Below, piece after piece: positions 26,300 to 37,201 of a stretch of DNA of 64,000 nt (positions are counted from its first letter, which is position 1; each line of letters begins with the position of its first letter). The stretch lies in assembly GCF_014649815.1 (NCBI RefSeq), contig NZ_BMTT01000001.1, positions 186,001 through 250,000 of the forward strand. The letters run 5' to 3'. The notes beneath the pieces were generated by a model, which was given only the letters and a program-made list of their open reading frames with translations, did no database searches and had not been told where the DNA came from. This stretch comes from Streptomyces mutabilis. Its GTDB lineage: Bacteria > Actinomycetota > Actinomycetes > Streptomycetales > Streptomycetaceae. Made by a program: the position numbers and the translations under genes.

Positions 26300-27409
26300 A
26301 TGCGCAACCGCAGAGCCGCACTCGCTGCCATAGCCTCCGCCGCCTCCCTCGCCCTCACGTTGACCGCCTGCGGCCAGAACAGCGAGGGCGGCAGCGAGGA
26401 GGACAAGGGCGGCGCCGAAGGCGCCACCGTCGGCATCGCGATGCCGACCAAGTCCTCCGAGCGCTGGATCGCCGACGGCGCCAACGTCGAGAAGGAACTG
26501 AAGTCCAAGGGCTACGAGACGAAGCTCGTCTACGGCGAGGACGACCCGGACCAGCAGGTCTCGCAGATCGAGAACATGATCACGCAGGGGGTGGACGCCC
26601 TGATCATCGCCGCGATCGACAACAAGTCCCTGGGCAACGTCCTCCAGCAGGCCAAGGACGCCGACATCCCGGTCATCTCCTACGACCGGCTGATCCTCGG
26701 CACGGAGAACGTCGACTACTACGCCTCGTTCGACAACGAGAAGGTCGGCGAGCTGCAGGGCTCGTACATCGTGGACAAGCTCGGCCTGAAGGCGGGCAAG
26801 AAGGGCCCCTTCAACATCGAGCTGTTCGCCGGCTCCAACGACGACAACAACACCAAGTACTTCTTCAACGGCGCGATGAAAGCCCTGAAGCCGTACATGG
26901 ACGACGGCCGGCTCGTCGTCCGCTCCAAGCAGACCGACCTCAACCAGGTCACCACGCTGCGCTGGGACGGCGGCACCGCGCAGAAGCGCATGGACGACCT
27001 GCTCACCTCCAGCTACCGCAGCGCACGCGTCGACGCGGTGCTCTCGCCCTACGACGGCATCTCCATCGGCATCCTCTCCGCCCTGAAGTCGGACGGTTAC
27101 GGCTCCGGCGACAAGTCCATGCCGGTCGTCACCGGCCAGGACGCCGAGGTCGCCTCGGTGAAGTCGATCATCGCGGGCCAGCAGACCCAGACCGTATACA
27201 AGGACCTGCGCGAGCTCGCCAAGGTCGCCTCGAACATGGTCGACGCGGTCCTGAACGACAAGGAGCCCGAGGTCAACGACACCAAGTCCTATGACAACGG
27301 TGCCAAGGTCGTGCCCGCCTACCTGCTCCAGCCGGTCAGCGTCGACAAGTCCAACTACGAGAAGGTCCTCGTCGAGGGCGGCTACTACACCGCGGACGAC
27401 CTCAAGTAA
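26300..27409 (+). CDS. sugar ABC transporter substrate-binding lipoprotein (ChvE type)
   Basis: A 369-residue monosaccharide-binding lipoprotein. The signal sequence ends in LTAC at the lipobox, followed by a Gly/Glu-rich linker. The core matches the ChvE/XylF family: [31 protein letters not shown] and VISYDRLI. ChvE-type proteins bind arabinose, galactose, glucose and xylose. I chose the ATG at 26300, nine bases after AAGG; ATGs at 26291 and 26294 are too close to it. It is the first of three importer genes. The 139-base leader before it is unusually AT-rich for this genome. Confidence 0.9.
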   Translation: MRNRRAALAAIASAASLALTLTACGQNSEGGSEEDKGGAEGATVGIAMPTKSSERWIADGANVEKELKSKGYETKLVYGEDDPDQQVSQIENMITQGVDALIIAAIDNKSLGNVLQQAKDADIPVISYDRLILGTENVDYYASFDNEKVGELQGSYIVDKLGLKAGKKGPFNIELFAGSNDDNNTKYFFNGAMKALKPYMDDGRLVVRSKQTDLNQVTTLRWDGGTAQKRMDDLLTSSYRSARVDAVLSPYDGISIGILSALKSDGYGSGDKSMPVVTGQDAEVASVKSIIAGQQTQTVYKDLRELAKVASNMVDAVLNDKEPEVNDTKSYDNGAKVVPAYLLQPVSVDKSNYEKVLVEGGYYTADDLK

Positions 27410-27441
27410 CCGGGCCCCCACAAGGATTGGAAGGCACGACC

Positions 27442-28988
<1,547 letters not shown>

Positions 28989-28992
<4 letters not shown>

Positions 28993-30233
28993 GCACGGAC
29001 GTGACCGCCAAGACCCCGGCCCCGGCGCCGCCCGGAAAGGGTGGTTCGGCCGCCGGCGGCGGCCTGTGGCAGTTGATGCTCGACGGCATGCGCCGCAACA
29101 TGCGGCAGTACGGCATGCTGATCGCCCTCGGCCTGATCGTGGCGCTGTTCGCCGTCTGGTCGGACGGTGACCTGCTGCTGCCGCGCAACGTCTCCAACCT
29201 GGTGCTGCAGAACAGTTACATCCTGATCCTCGCGATCGGCATGATGCTGGTCATCATCGCGGGCCACATCGACCTGTCGGTGGGCTCGCTGACCGCGTTC
29301 ATCGGCGCGATGGCCGCCGTACTGATGGTGGAGAACGATCTGCCCTGGCCGCTCGCGGTGGTGCTGTGCCTGGCCATCGGCGCCGCCGCGGGGGCGGTGC
29401 AAGGGTTCTTCATCGCCTATCTCGGCATACCGTCGTTCATCGTGACTCTCGCGGGCATGCTGCTCTTCCGCGGGCTGACCGAGATCTTCCTGGAGGGCCA
29501 GACCCTCGGCCCGTTCCCCAAGGACCTCCAGAAGATCGCCAACGGCTTCCTGCCCGAGGTCGGCCCCGACACCAACTACCACAACCTCACCCTGCTGCTG
29601 GGCTTCGCGCTGATCGCCTTCGTGGTCTACCAGGAGGTCCGCGACCGCAAGCGTCAGCAGGAGTTCGCGCTGGAGGTGCTGCCGGCCAAGTTGTTCCTGC
29701 TCAGGCTGGTCGCGCTGGTCTCCGCCGTCCTCGTCGTCACGCTGCTGCTGGCCAGCTACAAGGGCGCGCCGATCGTGCTGCTCATCCTGGGTGTGCTGGT
29801 CGTCGGTTTCGGCTACCTGATGCGCAACGCGATCATCGGCCGTCACATCTACGCCATCGGCGGCAACCTGCCCGCGGCCAAGCTGTCGGGCGTGAAGGAC
29901 AAGAAGGTCACCTTCCTGGTCTTCCTGAACATGGGCATGCTCGCGGCCCTGGCGGGTCTGGTCTTCGCCGCCCGCTTCAACGCGGCCTCCCCCAAGGCCG
30001 GCCTCAACTTCGAGCTGGAGGCCATCGCCGCCTCGTTCATCGGCGGCGCGTCGATGAGCGGCGGTGTCGGCACGGTCCTCGGCGCGATCATCGGCGGTCT
30101 GGTCCTGGGTGTGCTGAACAACGGCATGAACCTCGTCGGCATCGGCACCGACTGGCAGCAGGTCATCAAGGGCGCGGTGCTGCTGGCGGCGGTCGGGTTC
30201 GACGTGTGGAACAAGCGCAGGGTCGGTTCGTAG
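28989..30233 (+). CDS. sugar ABC transporter permease (GguB/XylH type)
   Basis: A 414-residue CUT2 permease with about ten hydrophobic segments. The conserved motif [17 protein letters not shown] follows the first helices, and [20 protein letters not shown] near the end is typical of XylH/GguB proteins. It has an Ala/Pro/Gly-rich cytoplasmic N-terminus. Its ATG overlaps the ATPase stop (ATGA). With the binding protein and ATPase it makes a complete CUT2 importer, probably for arabinose, galactose or xylose given the surrounding glycosidases. Confidence 0.92.
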
Positions 30234-30240
30234 GTCACCC

Positions 30241-30271
30241 CGGGCCCCGCCTGATCGAGAGGCGGGGCCCG
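30241..30271 (+). terminator. intra-operon hairpin between permease and epimerase
   Basis: A perfect 12-bp stem (30241-30252 with 30260-30271) and seven-base loop start eight bases after the permease stop, followed by a short T-rich stretch. It may end most transporter transcripts, or stabilise the 3' end and lower expression of the downstream epimerase. Confidence 0.65.
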
Positions 30272-30301
30272 CTTCTTCTCACGGGAGCAGAGGAGCCGCA
30301 C

Positions 30302-31450
30302 ATGGAACTGAGCAGACGCACGGTCATGGCATCCGCCGCGGCCGCGGGCATCGCCGCCACCACGCTCGGCGGCACGGCACACGCCACGGGAGGCAGGAAG
30401 CCGGTGAAGGAGCTCTTCGGCAAGCTCGCCGACGGCACGAAGGTGTACCGCTGGTCGCTGGAGAACGGCGGCACGCGGATGAAGGTGCTGTCGTACGGCG
30501 GCGTCGTCCAGTCCCTGGAGGTCCCCGACCGCCGGGGCCGCTACGCCAACGTCTCGCTGGGCTTCGACAACCTCGACGACTACGTGGCCCGCAGCCCGCA
30601 CTTCGGCGCCCTGATCGGGCGGTACGGCAACCGCATCGCCGAGGGCCGCTTCACCCTGGACGGCAAGGAGTACCAGCTCTCCGTCAACGACGGCGAGAAC
30701 TCCCTGCACGGCGGCGCCCTGGGCTTCGACTACCGGGTGTGGGACGTCGAACCGTTCACCGAGGGCTCCGACGTCGGCCTGGTCCTGCACTACACCAGCG
30801 TCGACGGCGAGATGGGCTACCCCGGCACGCTGAAGGCGAAGGTGACGTACACCCTCACGCGGCGCGGCGAGTGGCGCATCGACTACGAGGCCACCACCGA
30901 CAAGGCCACCGTCGTCAACCTCACCAGCCACGTCTACTGGAACCTGGCCGGCGAGGGCAGCGGCACCGTCGAGGACCACGAGCTGTCGATCGCGGCGTCC
31001 CGCTACACGCCCACCGACGCGGGCCTCATCCCGACGGGCGAGCTGGCGAAGGTGTCCGGCACGCCCTTCGACTTCCGCCGGGCCAAGCCGATCGGCCGGG
31101 ACATCCGCGACGCCCACCCGCAGCTGGTCACCGCCAAGGGCTTCGACCACAACTGGGTGCTGGACAAGGGCATCACCGAGCGCCCCGAGCACATCGCCAC
31201 CCTGCGCGACGGCGCCTCGGGCCGCACCCTGCGCATCGCCACCGACCAGCCCGGTCTGCAGTTCTACTCGGGCAACTTCCTCGACGGCACCCTGACCGGC
31301 ACCGGCGGCTCGCTCTACCGGCAGGGTGACGCCCTGTGCCTGGAGACGCAGCACTTCCCGGACTCGCCGAACCAGCCGTCGTTCCCGTCGACCGTGCTGC
31401 GGCCCGGGCAGACCTACCGGACGACGACGGTCCACTCGTTCGACGCGTGA
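30302..31450 (+). CDS. aldose 1-epimerase with Tat-type signal peptide
   Basis: A 382-residue mutarotase with an exported N-terminus: MELSRRTVMASAAAAGIAAT shows a twin-arginine pattern followed by a hydrophobic stretch and an AHA-type cleavage region. The catalytic domain matches the cytoplasmic paralogue at 11048-12025, with His in NLTSHVYWNL and Glu in ETQHFPDSPNQPSFPS. It lies 68 bases downstream of the importer permease, so it probably equilibrates sugar anomers outside the membrane before uptake. Confidence 0.9.
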   Translation: MELSRRTVMASAAAAGIAATTLGGTAHATGGRKPVKELFGKLADGTKVYRWSLENGGTRMKVLSYGGVVQSLEVPDRRGRYANVSLGFDNLDDYVARSPHFGALIGRYGNRIAEGRFTLDGKEYQLSVNDGENSLHGGALGFDYRVWDVEPFTEGSDVGLVLHYTSVDGEMGYPGTLKAKVTYTLTRRGEWRIDYEATTDKATVVNLTSHVYWNLAGEGSGTVEDHELSIAASRYTPTDAGLIPTGELAKVSGTPFDFRRAKPIGRDIRDAHPQLVTAKGFDHNWVLDKGITERPEHIATLRDGASGRTLRIATDQPGLQFYSGNFLDGTLTGTGGSLYRQGDALCLETQHFPDSPNQPSFPSTVLRPGQTYRTTTVHSFDA

Positions 31451-31504
31451 GGGCACACCTTCTTCACACGCGTTGAACACCCTGCGCCGCTCCTCCGTAT
31501 GTAA

Positions 31505-31536
31505 GGGCGGCCCGCGCTCCCCCGCGCGGGCCGCCC
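31505..31536 (+). terminator. very stable hairpin before the aminotransferase gene
   Basis: A perfect 13-bp stem made only of G and C (31505-31517 with 31524-31536), loop TCCCCC, ends six bases before the GGAGGT ribosome binding site of the next gene. It could terminate the epimerase transcript or act as an attenuator of the aminotransferase. Confidence 0.6.
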
Positions 31537-31552
31537 GCAGACGGAGGTCCAC

Positions 31553-33115
31553 TTGTCCGGCAACGTCACCTCGTTGTTCCGCAGCACCGCGGCGCACAGC
31601 CCGTCGATGGCGGCGCTGACGCGGGAGAGCGGTGGCGAGGCGGGCGCGGGGCCGGTGGACTTCTGCATCCCCTGCAACCCGTACTTCCCCACCCCGGCCA
31701 TGTTCGACGAGATGGCCGGCCGGCTGCGCGACATCATCACGTACTACCCGAGCGGCGCCGACACCATCACCGCCGAGCTGTGCGGCCTGCTGCGACTGCC
31801 CCCGCAGTGCGTGGCGATGGGCAACGGGTCCACCGAGCTGATCACCTGGATCGACCATCTGCTGGTCCGCGAGTCCCTCGCCGTGCCCGTCCCCACCTTC
31901 GGACGCTGGACCGACCAGCCGATGGGGACCGGCAAGCGGGTCGACATGTTCCCGCTCCAGGAGTCCGGTGGCTTCGCCCTCGACCTCGCGCGGTACGCCG
32001 AGTTCATCCGGGCCCGGGGGACGCGGGCAGTGGTGATCTGCAACCCCAACAACCCCGACGGCGGCTATCTGCGCAAGCATGCGCTGGTGCAGTTCATGGA
32101 CGCGATGGCCGACCGGGACCTCGTCGTGATCGACGAGTCCTTCCTGATGTTCGCCGACGCGGAGGCGGAACCCAGCGTCGTGCAGGAGGCGATGCTGCGC
32201 CCCAACGTCGTCGTCCTTCGCAGCCTCGGCAAGAACTTCGGCCTGCACGGCATCCGCTTCGGCTACCTGGTCGCCAACCCGGCGCTGGCGGGCCGGGTGC
32301 GCGCCATGCTGCCGAAGTGGAACCTCAACTCCTTCGCGGAGCACGTGGTGTTCATGCTGCGCGACCACGGGCCGGAGTACGCGCTGAGCCTGCACCAGGT
32401 GCGCCGCGACCGCCTGGAGATGGCCGGTCACCTGTCCGCGCTTCCCGGTCTGACCGTCTATCCCTCCCAGGGCAACTTCCTCTTCGTGCGCCTCCCCGTG
32501 GGCGCCGAGGGCACCGTCGTCCGGGACCGGATGCTCACCGAGCACCGGGTCCTGGTCCGTGAATGCGGCAACAAGATCGGTTCGTCCAGCCGCTTCCTGC
32601 GTCTCGTGGTGCGCCCCCAGGTGGACGTGCGTCGCCTGGTGTCCGGCCTGGAACAGGTGCTCTACGGGTCCAGGAGGGGAGCCGCCGTGCCCGAGCCCGC
32701 CACCGGGACCGGCTACAGCTCGGGCACGGCGGCGGTGGACCGTCTGGTGAGCGAGACCAACGGGGCCGGGATGCGGGCGCTCGCCGCTCAGCCCGCCGGT
32801 CCTGCGGGGCTCGCCGCCGCCCCCGCCGCCGGCACCGGCACACCGCCCCCCGCCGCGGTGCCCGTCGGCCCGGCGGCGGCCGTCGGCCCGGTGCCGATAC
32901 CGGTACCGGTCCCGCAGCCCGCGCCCGCCACGGCCCCGGCTGCCGCCGCCCCGCACTCCGTGCCCGCCGGCCCCACCCCGCCCGGTGTCCCGGCCCGCGG
33001 TGGCCTGACGGCCGCCCAGGTCCGGGGCACCGACGGCCTGGAGTCGGTGCCGGCGGCGGGCGGGCCGGCCTCGCGGAGCCGGCCGGGCCCGGCGAGCATG
33101 GGCCGCACGGGCTGA
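31553..33115 (+). CDS. PLP-dependent aminotransferase (histidinol-phosphate type) with Pro/Ala-rich tail
   Basis: A 520-residue protein. Residues 1-375 are a class I/II aminotransferase: substrate loop ICNPNNPDGGYL, VVIDESFLMF with the pyridoxal-binding Asp, the Schiff-base Lys in RSLGKNFGLHGIRFGY, and the phosphate-cup Arg near RFLRLVVRP. It is closest to histidinol-phosphate or threonine-phosphate enzymes. The last ~145 residues are almost only Pro, Ala, Gly and Val, disordered, with no known domain. TTG start with GGAGGT upstream. Its position within the sugar island may be incidental. The amino acid substrate is unknown. Confidence 0.82.
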   Translation: MSGNVTSLFRSTAAHSPSMAALTRESGGEAGAGPVDFCIPCNPYFPTPAMFDEMAGRLRDIITYYPSGADTITAELCGLLRLPPQCVAMGNGSTELITWIDHLLVRESLAVPVPTFGRWTDQPMGTGKRVDMFPLQESGGFALDLARYAEFIRARGTRAVVICNPNNPDGGYLRKHALVQFMDAMADRDLVVIDESFLMFADAEAEPSVVQEAMLRPNVVVLRSLGKNFGLHGIRFGYLVANPALAGRVRAMLPKWNLNSFAEHVVFMLRDHGPEYALSLHQVRRDRLEMAGHLSALPGLTVYPSQGNFLFVRLPVGAEGTVVRDRMLTEHRVLVRECGNKIGSSSRFLRLVVRPQVDVRRLVSGLEQVLYGSRRGAAVPEPATGTGYSSGTAAVDRLVSETNGAGMRALAAQPAGPAGLAAAPAAGTGTPPPAAVPVGPAAAVGPVPIPVPVPQPAPATAPAAAAPHSVPAGPTPPGVPARGGLTAAQVRGTDGLESVPAAGGPASRSRPGPASMGRTG

Positions 33116-33133
33116 CCGCCGCCGCCCCGGCGC

Positions 33134-34102
33134 TCAGTAGGCGACGGGCCAGCCGCTGCTCCAGTCCAGGAGGTTGAGGCCGAGCTTGGGCGCGCCGTTG
33201 TCGTTGGCGTCGTAGTAGTGGTAGACGAGCAGGTCGCCGTCGACGTCGTTCATGATCGACTGCCCACCGGGGCCGATGACGCTGCCGTGCGACTCGAGCA
33301 CGGGGGTACCGCCGTTGTTCATCATCGAGACTCCGTTGCGGTCGTAGTACGGCCCGGTGACGCTGGTCGCCCGGCCCACCTTGATCTTGTACGTGGAGCT
33401 GGTGCCGGCGCAGCAGGTGTCGTACGAGGCGAAGAGGTAGTAGTACCCGTTCCGCTTGACGATGTACGGCGCCTCGACGGCCTTGGTGCCGGACGGCCGG
33501 GAGGCGAGGGAGCGCCGGGCGGTGTCGGAGGCGAGCTGCTTGCCGGTGGACGGGTCGATCCGGATCATCTTGATGCCGGTCCACCAACTCCCGAAGGACA
33601 GCCACCACTTGCCGTCGTCGTCGACGAAGAGATTGGGGTCGATGGCGTTGTAGTCGCTGGACGTGTTCGACGTGTAGACGATGCCGTGGTCGGCCCAGCT
33701 GCCCGGCAGTCCGGTGGTGGAGACGGCCAGCCCGATGGCGGAGGTGTTCTCGCCGAACTTCGAGACGGAGTAGTACATCAGGTACCTGCCGCCGTGGTGC
33801 GAGATGTCGGGCGCCCAGGCCTCCATCACGCTGGAGTAGTTCCTCCACCAGCTCGGCCGCGTGGGGAACGCGTCCGCTCCGGCGGCGAAGGCGGTGCGGT
33901 CACTGGAGGTCTTGCTGGTGATGCCGTCGTCGGTGGCGTAGAGCAGGTACTGGCCGGAGGACGTGCGGATCATCGTCGGGTCGTGGGTGACGACGGATCC
34001 GGTCACCACGCCCGGGCCGGGGTAGGCCGACGCCGTGGTGGGGACGAGCGCGAGCAGGGCGGCTGCGGGGAGGGCGAGTAGGGCGGTTCGTCTGCGACTC
34101 AT
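33134..34102 (-). CDS. secreted arabinan endo-1,5-alpha-L-arabinosidase, GH43
   Basis: A 322-residue secreted glycosidase. The signal peptide (RRRTALLALPAAALLALVPT, ASA cleavage) precedes a five-bladed GH43 fold. The catalytic base Asp is in VTHDPTMIR, the pKa-tuning Asp in YNAIDPNLF, and the acid Glu in VEAPYIVKRNG. The Asp-Thr-Cys-Cys motif after FASYD is shared with the second GH43 at 41515-42489. It cuts alpha-1,5-arabinan outside the cell. Start ATG at 34102; operator copy 3 lies ~70 bases upstream. Confidence 0.9.
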   Translation of the reverse strand: MSRRRTALLALPAAALLALVPTTASAYPGPGVVTGSVVTHDPTMIRTSSGQYLLYATDDGITSKTSSDRTAFAAGADAFPTRPSWWRNYSSVMEAWAPDISHHGGRYLMYYSVSKFGENTSAIGLAVSTTGLPGSWADHGIVYTSNTSSDYNAIDPNLFVDDDGKWWLSFGSWWTGIKMIRIDPSTGKQLASDTARRSLASRPSGTKAVEAPYIVKRNGYYYLFASYDTCCAGTSSTYKIKVGRATSVTGPYYDRNGVSMMNNGGTPVLESHGSVIGPGGQSIMNDVDGDLLVYHYYDANDNGAPKLGLNLLDWSSGWPVAY

Positions 34103-34172
34103 GTGAGGGACGCTCCTGTTCCGGTTCCTGTACGGACTGGATCTGCTTCCTGTACGGACTCCTGCAGGAAGT

Positions 34173-34190
34173 TGTTCTGGATTTCGAACA
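34173..34190. promoter_or_regulatory. TGTTCGA-type operator, copy 3
   Basis: TGTTCTGGATTTCGAACA has the TGTTC/GAACA outer arms of the island consensus. It lies in the 300-base gap between the divergent arabinanase and PstS-like genes, nearer the arabinanase start. I see no gene in the rest of this gap (34103-34402). Confidence 0.6.
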
Positions 34191-34402
34191 GCGATCGCCT
34201 TTTCGGACGGGAACGTAGGGTCGAACCCCGTGCGCGTCAATGGCCCGCGCAGCAACGGCAACCAACGTCCGGAAAACACCCCGTGCCACAGGTGACACAC
34301 CGGTGAATTCCTGACGGATGGTCAGCACCGGGACTCCCCGTCCGAGGCGCGCCCGTACAACATGGCCTCTCCAGCCAAGTGCGACGCCGGGGGGAGTCGG
34401 TC

Positions 34403-35968
34403 ATGAGCGGTGTCCCGTGGGAGTCGGTGATCGCCGTGCTGGGCCTCGCCGTGCCCGTGATCGCCGCCCTGTGGGAGTTCTTCCTCGCGGGACGCAAACG
34501 GCTCGGCTACCGCGTCCAGATGGACACCAGCGCCCGGGACTCGGGCACCTCCACCGGGCCGCAGGCCGGAGTGCTCCAGCGCATGCAGTGGGACGGCGTC
34601 GACCTGGAGGATCCGTCGGTCGTCCTGCTGCGCATCGAGAACGTCGGCTGGTCCCCGATCGTCGAGGAGGACTACGTCGCTCGCGTCGACGACCCGGTGG
34701 GCATACGCGCGGCGTTCCCGGGCCGCCGCGTGGTCGGCATGGTCGTGACCGAGTGCAGCCACCCCATGCTGCGTGACTTCTTCGAACCGGGCACCGCGGG
34801 CCTGGGCGCCACGGACGGCGTCATCACGCTCCCCAAGGTGAAGCTCAACCGCCGTGCGCACTACAAGGTGCTGGCGGTCCTGGACCGCCTGCCCAACACC
34901 TCCAGGGACGACCTCACCGGCCCGGAGATCACCGCGGGCGTCGTCGGCGGGGTGCGCGGCGGGACCATCAAGAGGACCGAGTACTACCCCTTCGCCTCAC
35001 GGCCGGTCCGCTGGCTGCTCGCCCTCCTCGTACTGGTGAGCGTCGCCCAGTCCGTGTCCACCTTCGCCCGCGGCGACGAAGCGGTCGCCGCCCCGCTGGA
35101 CTGCGCCGAGGGCACGCTGCACCTGTCGGGCTCCACGGCCTTCAAGCCCGTGCTGGAACTCGCCGCCCAGCAGTACACGAAGACCTGCCCCGAAGCCCGG
35201 ATACCGCTGACCGACGACTCGTTCAGGGGCAGCGTCCCCGGCCTGGACTCCCTCGCCACGGCGGGCGACGACGCCGAGCTCGGCGAGGACGGCGGGCTCG
35301 GCGACCGGCTCGCCTTCAGCGACGGCCCCAAGTCCGACGGCCGCCCGCAACTGCTGCCCAGACCGGTCGCCCTGTCGCTGTTCACCCTGGTGGTGAGCGA
35401 GGACACCGGAGTGCGGGACCTGTCCCTGAAGCAGGTGCGGGACATCTACGCGGGGAAGATCACCAACTGGCGGCAGGTGAAGGGCGAGAACCTGCCGATC
35501 CAGTTGGTCAGCCGCCACCCGGGCTCCGGCACCCGCACCGCCCTGGAGCAGCGGGTGCTGGACGGTCGGCCCCTGCCCGCGGTCACCACGAACGACTGCC
35601 GGAGCCTGGACACCGGCAGGCCCGGCCGCTGCGAGGTCGGCGGCACACCGCAACTGCTGGACGCCGTCGCCTCGACCCCCGGCGCCCTCGGTCACAGCGA
35701 GGTCGGCTCCGCCGTCGCCCGCGACGACGTGCGGCAGGTCCGCATCGACGGCTACCCGGCGACACTGGAGGGCGCCGACCAGGGTGCGTACCCCTTCTGG
35801 GAGACCGAGATCGCCTACACGTACGGCGAGCCGCCGGCGGACTCGATCGCCGCGGGCTTCCTGCGCTACCTCGCCAACGAGGTCGGCAAGGACATCATCC
35901 GCTCCAAGGGCCACCGCCCGTGCGCCGAACTGGACAAGCCGCTCGTGTGCCGGCCGAGCGGGTCGTGA
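34403..35968 (+). CDS. membrane-anchored PstS-like substrate-binding protein
   Basis: A 521-residue protein. A first membrane segment (VIAVLGLAVPVIAALWEFF) leads to a ~170-residue cytoplasmic domain of unknown type, a second membrane helix (WLLALLVLVSVAQSVSTFA), then an outer phosphate-binding-like domain. That domain has the PstS motifs LHLSGSTAFKPVLELAA and HPGSGTRTALEQRVL. No ABC permease is adjacent, so it is more likely a sensor or anchored receptor than a transporter subunit. A GGGGGGAG box precedes the ATG. Confidence 0.78.
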   Translation: MSGVPWESVIAVLGLAVPVIAALWEFFLAGRKRLGYRVQMDTSARDSGTSTGPQAGVLQRMQWDGVDLEDPSVVLLRIENVGWSPIVEEDYVARVDDPVGIRAAFPGRRVVGMVVTECSHPMLRDFFEPGTAGLGATDGVITLPKVKLNRRAHYKVLAVLDRLPNTSRDDLTGPEITAGVVGGVRGGTIKRTEYYPFASRPVRWLLALLVLVSVAQSVSTFARGDEAVAAPLDCAEGTLHLSGSTAFKPVLELAAQQYTKTCPEARIPLTDDSFRGSVPGLDSLATAGDDAELGEDGGLGDRLAFSDGPKSDGRPQLLPRPVALSLFTLVVSEDTGVRDLSLKQVRDIYAGKITNWRQVKGENLPIQLVSRHPGSGTRTALEQRVLDGRPLPAVTTNDCRSLDTGRPGRCEVGGTPQLLDAVASTPGALGHSEVGSAVARDDVRQVRIDGYPATLEGADQGAYPFWETEIAYTYGEPPADSIAAGFLRYLANEVGKDIIRSKGHRPCAELDKPLVCRPSGS

Positions 35969-35974
35969 CCGCGT

Positions 35975-36251
35975 CGGCGGCCGGGTCAGTGGTTCGTTCT
36001 TCCGGTGCTGCCTGAGCGGGTCCACGCCGTAGTCGTTGCCGTCGGGGGTGCGGACTCGGTGTGGAAGTGCTCATGCGTGGGGGCGCCGCCACCCACGCGT
36101 CCCGCCGAGCCAGTGGAAGCAGGTCTCGTCGACGTGGCCCTCCACCTCGTTCACGAGGGTCACCACGTGGCCGTCGACTACTGAAGCCGTTGGGCTCCAT
36201 GATGCCGCGGGGCTGCTTCAGCCCGTCGGCTCCGGACCGGCCGTACTTCAC
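35975..36251 (-). pseudogene. remnant of a degraded gene
   Basis: On the minus strand several protein-like stretches lie in different frames: GADGLKQPRGIMEPNGF near 36200-36240, then after a one-base shift VDGHVVTLVNEVEGHVDETC running into FHWLGG (about 36100-36180), then TPDGNDYGVDPLRQ near 36010-36060. No single frame covers them, which suggests a gene broken by at least two indels. I do not recognise the family. The stretch 35969-36314 otherwise holds only the hairpin at 36274-36296. Confidence 0.4.
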
Positions 36252-36273
36252 CGCGGTCGCGCCGGACCCATGC

Positions 36274-36296
36274 CGCCTCCCCCGTCGGGGGAGGCG
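36274..36296 (-). terminator. terminator of the DUF4360 gene
   Basis: A perfect 10-bp stem (36274-36283 with 36287-36296) and a three-base loop lie 18 bases past the stop of the minus-strand DUF4360 gene. Confidence 0.65.
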
Positions 36297-36314
36297 ACAC
36301 CTGTCCGCGGGCGG

Positions 36315-36968
36315 TCAGGACTCGGGGCACTCCTTCCACGCCAGGTGGTACACCGTGCTGATGTCCCCGTCCGTCGAGTCCATCGTCATGAAGCTCACCT
36401 CGGCGGGGTCGGAGGTCCCCGTGCTCACCCGCAGCTCCGTGTTGATGTTGAAGTTGCGCTGGACTCCGCAGGGCGCCCAGACCAGCTGGGCCCAGTCGGT
36501 GCTGTCGGTGGCCTGCCAGTTGTCGTTGAGGGGGCCGTCGAAGGGGTGGGTGCGGTACTCCGTGTTCGGGGAGCCCTGGAAGTAGTACGAGGCCCGCTGG
36601 GTACCCTTCGCGCCGTCCTGGAGGGCGGCGAAACCGCGGTAGTCCGCGCTGGCCACGGCGTAGGTGAAGCCCTGCGGGACGTGCACGAGCAGGTTGAGCT
36701 GGCAGTTCTTGCGGAAGGCCGTGGGCGGCGAGTCGCCGCCGGCCTGGGCGAGGTAGTCGCTGTAGGTCACGGTGAAGGCGGTGTTGTCCTCCGAGACGGC
36801 GACCGCCGCCGTGCCCTGCGGGCAGCCGGAGCCGTTCACCGTGGCGACCTTGATGACGATCTTGTCCGGCGGCGGGTCCTCGAACCCGCCGGAGGGCTGG
36901 TGCTGCGCGGGCAGCGCGGAAGTGAGGAGCGCGGCGATCGTGCCGCTCAGGAGCAGGCCGGTGGCCAT
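36315..36968 (-). CDS. DUF4360 domain secreted protein
   Basis: A 217-residue protein with a short hydrophobic N-terminus (ATGLLLSGTIAALLTSALPA) consistent with export. The rest matches DUF4360: VNGSGCPQGTAAVAVSEDN, a TVTYSDYLAQAG stretch, KNCQLNLLVHVPQGF and a C-terminal WAPCGVQRNFNINTELRV. Conserved Cys residues suggest disulfides. The family is found in fungi and actinobacteria and has no known activity. GGGAG precedes the ATG at 36968. A gap of 233 bases separates it from the divergent GH35 gene. Confidence 0.85.
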   Translation of the reverse strand: MATGLLLSGTIAALLTSALPAQHQPSGGFEDPPPDKIVIKVATVNGSGCPQGTAAVAVSEDNTAFTVTYSDYLAQAGGDSPPTAFRKNCQLNLLVHVPQGFTYAVASADYRGFAALQDGAKGTQRASYYFQGSPNTEYRTHPFDGPLNDNWQATDSTDWAQLVWAPCGVQRNFNINTELRVSTGTSDPAEVSFMTMDSTDGDISTVYHLAWKECPES

Positions 36969-37084
36969 GGGTCTCCCATCCCGGTCAGTGGGGGGTGGAT
37001 GCGGCCGGCGATGGCCGCCCGGAGGTAGTTGAATGCCCTGCACACCTGTTGTGCACATGTCATTCATGATGCGGTCGCATCGTA

Positions 37085-37107
37085 TGTTCGGCCGCCGGAC
37101 GCGAACA
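37085..37107. promoter_or_regulatory. wide-spaced TGTTCG/CGAACA inverted repeat
   Basis: TGTTCG and CGAACA are separated by 11 bases, about 95 bases before the GH35 gene. The arms equal those of the island operator but the spacing is five bases longer. It may be a variant site or chance. Confidence 0.3.
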
Positions 37108-37201
37108 GGTCACACTTTGGCCATTTACCGCAGCACCGCTCCGGTTGTGCAGAATGGCCCGGCAGCGAAGCACCGCAAGCACGGCAACAGGAGAGGCTCC
37201 C

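Noticed and set aside
29849-32956. A 1035-codon open frame on the minus strand across the permease, epimerase and aminotransferase genes.
   Set aside because: It is Arg/Gly/Val-rich, has no domain, and lies antisense to three genes with clear motifs. Long antisense frames are expected at this GC content.
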